Assembly: GCA_039196715.1 (NCBI GenBank)
Contig: JBCCUP010000022.1
Coordinates: 1-62,331, forward strand
DNA from: Pseudomonadota bacterium
GTDB lineage: Bacteria > Pseudomonadota > Gammaproteobacteria > CALCKW01
Length of the DNA: 62,331 bases
Direction: 5' to 3'
Shown: positions 58,598-62,331 of the stretch, piece by piece
How positions within the stretch are numbered: the first letter of the stretch is position 1
Layout: every line of letters begins with the position of its first letter
Translations under genes and position numbers: made by a program
Notes under the pieces: generated by a model
The model's input: the letters and a program-made list of their open reading frames with translations, nothing else
Told to the model about the DNA's origin: nothing
Databases searched by the model: none

Positions 58598-59527
58598 TCA
58601 ACGCGCACGTGCGCGCAGCGGGTTCTCCCCGAAGTGGCGGCGGTAGGCCCGCGTCAGACTCGCGGTCTGCGCGTAGCCGCACTGCTGCGCCACGGCAGAC
58701 ACCGACCAGTCGGTCTCGGTCAGCAGCTGCTTGGCGCGCTCCATGCGCAATTGCAAGTAGCACTCTCCCGGTGAGCGACCGAGTTCGCGCTCGAACAGTC
58801 CGCGCAGTCCGCGCGAGGACACACCGATCTGCGCCGCGAGCTGGGACACCGTGAGAGGGTCGGTCATGTGACTCGCCATCGCGTTGAGCACCCGCGCCAC
58901 CCGGTCATCACGCAATCCCCGTGTGGCATCGCGCAAGGTGCCGAGGTTGTCGGCGGGCACGAAATCGAACAGCCGGGCGACGGCCTCGGCGAGTGAGCGG
59001 TCGGCCCACCGTTCGATCAGCGCCAGCATCAACTCGATCGCCGAGCCGCTGCCGCGCGCACTGGCCCGGTTGCGGTCGATCACCCACCGGCGCTGACTCA
59101 GCAGCACGCCCGGGCAGCGCTGGCCGAGGCTCTCAACGTCTTCGGCGTGAAAGGCCACCTGGTGGCCGTCGTAGACGCCGCATTCGGACAGCAGCCGAAC
59201 AGCACCGTCTGCCGCCGCGATAAACGGGCGGTGCTGGACAGCACGGCGCATGCGGTGCCGTACCCGCTCGGTAAATCGCTCAACGTCGTAACTCGCCGCC
59301 ACCAGCAAAGGCACTTCGTGCCCCGGGTCGAATTGCCCAACCACCGGCAAGGGCACACCGGCTGTGGTCTCGACAGGCTCACCGTCGAGACTGACCAACC
59401 GGGTTTCAAAACGCGTCACGCCCATCAGGCGATTTGCCGCCCGCAAGGGTTCGCTGAGCGCTGAGACCAGAATGAGGTTGCATTTGGGCAGCAGCAGGAC
59501 GTCGACAGCGGTGTTTGCGACCTTCAT
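58598..59527 (-). CDS. GlxA-family AraC-type regulator
   Basis: A 309-residue regulator: N-terminal DJ-1/PfpI-like domain (about 1-185; VDVLLLPKCNLILVSALSEPLRAANRLMG, and FIAAADGAVRLLSECGVYDGHQVAFH) without a conserved nucleophilic Cys, then an AraC HTH domain (about 205-305) with LTVSQLAAQIGVSSRGLRGLFERELGRSPGECYLQLRMERAKQLL and VSAVAQQCGYAQTASLTRAYRRHFGENPLRAR. Such regulators control carnitine, betaine and arginine catabolism in pseudomonads. It reads away from acyltransferase (154 bp), and BKACE-SDR lies further on. Which genes it controls is unproven. Confidence 0.9.
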   Translation of the reverse strand: MKVANTAVDVLLLPKCNLILVSALSEPLRAANRLMGVTRFETRLVSLDGEPVETTAGVPLPVVGQFDPGHEVPLLVAASYDVERFTERVRHRMRRAVQHRPFIAAADGAVRLLSECGVYDGHQVAFHAEDVESLGQRCPGVLLSQRRWVIDRNRASARGSGSAIELMLALIERWADRSLAEAVARLFDFVPADNLGTLRDATRGLRDDRVARVLNAMASHMTDPLTVSQLAAQIGVSSRGLRGLFERELGRSPGECYLQLRMERAKQLLTETDWSVSAVAQQCGYAQTASLTRAYRRHFGENPLRARAR

Positions 59528-59681
59528 GCGGGGATTGTGTCAAAAACCGGCTCGGCGTGCGCCGCCGCGCGACGGGCGTACCGCGCGGATCCCGGGCGGG
59601 CACAGCCGATCCGGGAATATGGATTAAGCTCTAGAGACGCGCGCGACACGCGTCGACGTCATCGGCTCACCGGAACCCCGC

Positions 59682-60848
59682 ATGAACACGTCCTTGGCAC
59701 ACTACGCAACGAGCCGTGACAACAACTTCAACCTCATTCGGTATTTCGCAGCCGTGCTCGTGCTGATCAGTCACAGCTACCCGATTGCACTCGGCCCGAG
59801 CGCGGGCGAACCCATCGGCCGTGCGATCGGCATGACCGGCGGCACCATTGCTGTCGATATCTTCTTCATCAGCAGTGGGTTTCTGATCACCAGCAGCTAT
59901 TTCGCCCGCCAGAACATCCTCTACTTCGTCTGGGCGAGAGCCTTGCGCATCTACCCGGCGCTCGTGGTGTCGAACCTGTTCTGCGTATTCGTCATTGGCG
60001 CCGCGTTCACCACACTCAGCCTGCGGGAATACCTGTCTTCACCGATGATCGGCAGTTTCCTGTGGACCAATTCGCACCTGTTCTCTGGGGTCTACTACTG
60101 GCTACCCGGGGTGTTCGAGAACAACCCCTACGCACATGCCATCAACGGCTCACTCTGGACGCTTCCGTACGAACTGCAGATGTACTGCCTGCTCGCCGCG
60201 ACCCTGCTCGCCATGGGATTCCTCGGCAAGCGCACCCGCCTCGTGTCAGGCCGGGTCATCCTGTTGCTCGTCGCCGTGGGCTCGGTGACGTTGAACCTTG
60301 CAAACCATTTCTACGGCCTTTTTCCCATTCACTTTTTCCACCTGTTTTCGATGTTCGCAGTGGGCACAGCGTGTTTCCTCTGGCGTGACAAGATCGTGCT
60401 GTCGCACCTGATTCTGTTTCTGTTGCCGGTTCTCGCCGTGTCCTCGCAGACGAATTACTACGTTTTCCGCAGTCTCTACAGCGTCGGATTGCCGTTTCTG
60501 ATCTTCTACCTGGCCTACGTGCCGGCCGGCGGCGTACGCCATTTCAACCGGCTGGGAGACTACTCCTACGGTCTCTACATCTACGCCTTTCCGGTGCAGC
60601 AGTCGCTGGCGTTGCTGGTACCGGGCATCTCGGTCTGGGCCATGATCCTCTGGGCGACGGCAATCGCAACGGTCCTGGCTGCCCTGTCCTGGCACACCGT
60701 TGAAAAGCGATTCCTCAAACTCAAACCGTGGATCGAGAACCTGAGCCGCTACCGGTCGAAAGTCCCGTGGACTCGCGCTGCACAAGCCAATGTGGGTAAC
60801 CCGCCCGGCCCACAGGCAGCCGCTACACGCCCGCGGCGCGTGGAATAG
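59682..60848 (+). CDS. Acyltransferase-3 family membrane protein
   Basis: A 388-residue inner-membrane O-acyltransferase (OafA/NodX type) with about ten helices. The family start is NFNLIRYFAAVLVLISHSYPIALG (the catalytic His and R-x10-H motif, R-Y-F-A-A-V-L-V-L-I-S-H), and the GTIAVDIFFISSGFLITSSYF segment matches hxVxxFFxhSGFLI. It moves acetyl or similar groups to surface sugars. The C-terminal 60 residues leave the membrane and are basic and Pro-rich. Stands alone; the 203-bp gap downstream to the BKACE gene shows no clear signals. Confidence 0.9.
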   Translation: MNTSLAHYATSRDNNFNLIRYFAAVLVLISHSYPIALGPSAGEPIGRAIGMTGGTIAVDIFFISSGFLITSSYFARQNILYFVWARALRIYPALVVSNLFCVFVIGAAFTTLSLREYLSSPMIGSFLWTNSHLFSGVYYWLPGVFENNPYAHAINGSLWTLPYELQMYCLLAATLLAMGFLGKRTRLVSGRVILLLVAVGSVTLNLANHFYGLFPIHFFHLFSMFAVGTACFLWRDKIVLSHLILFLLPVLAVSSQTNYYVFRSLYSVGLPFLIFYLAYVPAGGVRHFNRLGDYSYGLYIYAFPVQQSLALLVPGISVWAMILWATAIATVLAALSWHTVEKRFLKLKPWIENLSRYRSKVPWTRAAQANVGNPPGPQAAATRPRRVE

Positions 60849-61051
60849 CGGAGCCTTGCCACGCCAACACACAGTGCCAAGGACGACACACTACAGAACG
60901 CCGGTGCACCGCGTTCATTCGGTCTGACGCCACGATAGGTCGGAGGCGAAAGGGCCGCAGTGTGCCGAAAGTGTTAACCGTGCTACCGCATTTGCAAAGC
61001 ACAATGTCGGCGGGAGACGCATCATTCACCCCTCACCTCAGGAGCACACCG

Positions 61052-61969
61052 ATGCCGCTCACGCCGAACCGGAATGTTTTCATCACCTGCGCCGTGACCG
61101 GCTCGGGTTCCTCCCAGGACAAGTCGCCGAACGTGCCGCGCAGCCCCGAGCAGATCGCCGCCAGCGCGATCGACGCTGCCAAGGCGGGTGCCGCCGTGGT
61201 GCACTGCCACGTGCGCGAGCCCGACACCGGTGTGCCGAGCCGACGCCTCGAACTCTACCGGGAGGTGACCGACCGCATCCGGGACGCCGAGGTCGACGTC
61301 GTGTTGAACCTCACCGCCGGCATGGGTGGTGACCTGGTGCTCGGCGGCGACGAGGCGCCACTGCCACTGAACGACGCCGGCACCGACATGATCGGTGCGA
61401 GTGCGCGCGTCGCACACGTGGCCGAGTGCCTGCCGGAAATCTGCACGCTCGACTGCGGCACGATGAACTTCGCCGAAGCCGACTACGTCATGACCAACAC
61501 ACCCGGCATGCTGCGCGCGATGGGCAGCAAGATGACCGCCCTCGGTGTGAAACCGGAAATCGAGGCCTTCGACACCGGCCACCTGTGGCTGGCCAAACAG
61601 CTCGTCGAGGACGGCGTGCTCGAGTCTCCCGCACTGGTGCAGCTCTGCATGGGCATTCCCTGGGGCGCACCGGACGACCTCAACACCTTCATGGCGATGG
61701 TCAACAACGTGCCGACGGACTGGACCTTCTCGGCGTTCTCGATCGGCCGCAATGAAATGCCTTATGTGGCCGCCGCCGTGCTCGCCGGCGGCAACGTGCG
61801 CGTCGGCCTCGAGGACAACCTCTACCTCGATCGCGGTGTGATGGCCACCAACGCGCAACTGGTCGAGCGCGCCGTCTCGATCATCGAGAACCTCGGCTCC
61901 CGCGTGATCGGACCGGCTGAGGTCCGCGAGCAGCTCGGCCTGCAGAAGCGCGCGCCCGGCAGCGCATGA
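61052..61969 (+). CDS. BKACE-family beta-keto acid cleavage enzyme
   Basis: A 305-residue TIM-barrel enzyme (DUF849). It uses acetyl-CoA to cleave beta-keto acids such as 3-keto-5-aminohexanoate or 3-dehydrocarnitine. Zn ligands in AAVVHCHVREPDTG (H-C-H), the conserved LNLTAGMGG strand, the EAFDTGHL site (E of the family), and QLCMGIPWGAPDDLNTFMAMVNN with NVRVGLEDNLYLDRG near the end are all present. ATG 61052 has AGGAG seven bases upstream; the frame back to 60962 is not used. It is coupled by ATGA to an SDR, a likely 3-hydroxyacid dehydrogenase that would make its beta-keto substrate. Confidence 0.92.
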   Translation: MPLTPNRNVFITCAVTGSGSSQDKSPNVPRSPEQIAASAIDAAKAGAAVVHCHVREPDTGVPSRRLELYREVTDRIRDAEVDVVLNLTAGMGGDLVLGGDEAPLPLNDAGTDMIGASARVAHVAECLPEICTLDCGTMNFAEADYVMTNTPGMLRAMGSKMTALGVKPEIEAFDTGHLWLAKQLVEDGVLESPALVQLCMGIPWGAPDDLNTFMAMVNNVPTDWTFSAFSIGRNEMPYVAAAVLAGGNVRVGLEDNLYLDRGVMATNAQLVERAVSIIENLGSRVIGPAEVREQLGLQKRAPGSA

Positions 61970-62331
61970 GCCTTCGGGTTCTGATCACGGCGGGCGCAGC
62001 CGGCATCGGCGCGGTTGCTGCACGTGCGTTCGCCGCGCGCGGCGACCGCGTGGCCGTCTGTGACAGCGATGCGGCGGCGTTGACCGCCTTCGCCGATGCA
62101 CATGCCGACATCGGCGTCCGTCCCTGTGATGTCACGGACGAGACTGACGTGGACGCCCTGTTCGACTGGGTCACCGCGTCGCTCGGCGGTGTGGATGTGG
62201 TCTGGGCCAACGCCGGCATCGCCGGCCCGGCAGGGCCGATCGAGCACATCGCCCTCGACGACTGGCGCGCCACGCTCGCGGTCAACCTCGACGGCGCTTT
62301 CCTCACGGCGCGCCGCGCCGCCGCGCTGTTC
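61966..62331 (+). CDS. SDR-family oxidoreductase, N-terminal part
   Basis: The first 122 codons of a gene that runs off the window. The dinucleotide motif is LITAGAAGIGAVAARAFAARGDRVAVCD (T-A-G-x-x-G-I-G, with A in place of the first G), and WANAGIAGPAGPIEHIALDDWRATLAVNLDGAFL gives the NAG and the N-active-site region of a classical SDR. The catalytic Tyr-x3-Lys is outside the window. ATG 61966 overlaps the BKACE stop in ATGA, so it works with it, most simply oxidising a 3-hydroxy acid to the beta-keto acid that the BKACE cleaves. Confidence 0.9.
   Translation, partial: MSLRVLITAGAAGIGAVAARAFAARGDRVAVCDSDAAALTAFADAHADIGVRPCDVTDETDVDALFDWVTASLGGVDVVWANAGIAGPAGPIEHIALDDWRATLAVNLDGAFLTARRAAALF

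Noticed and set aside
1-62331. tRNA, rRNA, CRISPR array, integrase or transposase
   Set aside because: None seen: no cloverleaf-like block, no regularly spaced repeats, and no recombinase motif in any credible frame. By-eye reading could miss a small RNA.

Overview
The window is 62 kb of dense, high-GC DNA with about 60 protein-coding genes, no rRNA or tRNA gene, no CRISPR array and no recognisable phage or insertion sequence. Gene order points to a gammaproteobacterium: aspS-nudB-yebC-ruvC-ruvA, the divergent tesA / ybbA-ybbP pair, a RelA that lacks an HD hydrolase motif, and a 1620-residue NAD-glutamate dehydrogenase of the Pseudomonas class. Many genes for uptake and breakdown of small organics (BASS symporter, polyamine-type ABC operon, CoA-transferase, BKACE, several SDR/FAD oxidoreductases) suggest a free-living aerobic heterotroph. 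Genus cannot be told from the sequence. Starts are often GTG or TTG, and many neighbours overlap by 4 bases (GTGA or ATGA), so translational coupling is common.

Layout. 1-5.8 kb: SDR tail, DMT and MATE exporters, then a COG3573-type FAD dehydrogenase coupled to a BASS symporter, and a GFA protein. 5.8-10.1 kb: an FG-GAP-like exported protein, a broken membrane ORF, and a GbsR/MarR regulator ahead of a bd-type (CIO-like) quinol oxidase. 10.1-17.7 kb (minus strand): photolyase, MBL lipoprotein, a TrmK-like methyltransferase where ruvB would be expected, ruvA, ruvC, yebC, nudB, aspS, and just upstream of aspS a 265-bp nested-palindrome element. 17.9-25.3 kb (plus): adenosine-kinase-like gene, giant gdhB, yigZ, retropepsin-like protease.

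25.3-32 kb: a polyamine-type ABC operon with a polysaccharide deacetylase, facing away from a BtpA-like TIM-barrel / phosphoribosyltransferase pair. 31.9-38 kb (minus): ybbA-ybbP-relA-nth, with tesA divergent from ybbA across 25 bp. 38-46.7 kb: mostly single housekeeping and stress genes (hydrolases, GST, YjbQ, SPFH-NfeD pair, orphan MCP-tip protein, TadA, rhodanese, EamA transporter).

46.8-54.6 kb: two tandem MscS-family channels, a SulP-STAS anion transporter and an M32 carboxypeptidase. 54.6-62.3 kb: GST plus CoA-transferase operon, DAO-type oxidase, a decayed SulP pseudogene, a GlxA-type AraC regulator, an acyltransferase-3 protein, and a coupled BKACE-SDR pair that runs off the end.

The best leads for something new are the nested-palindrome element upstream of aspS, the BtpA-like/PRTase pair beside the ABC operon, the soluble MCP-tip protein, and the absence of ruvB from its usual place. 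All functions are inferred from recognisable motifs; no database search was possible.
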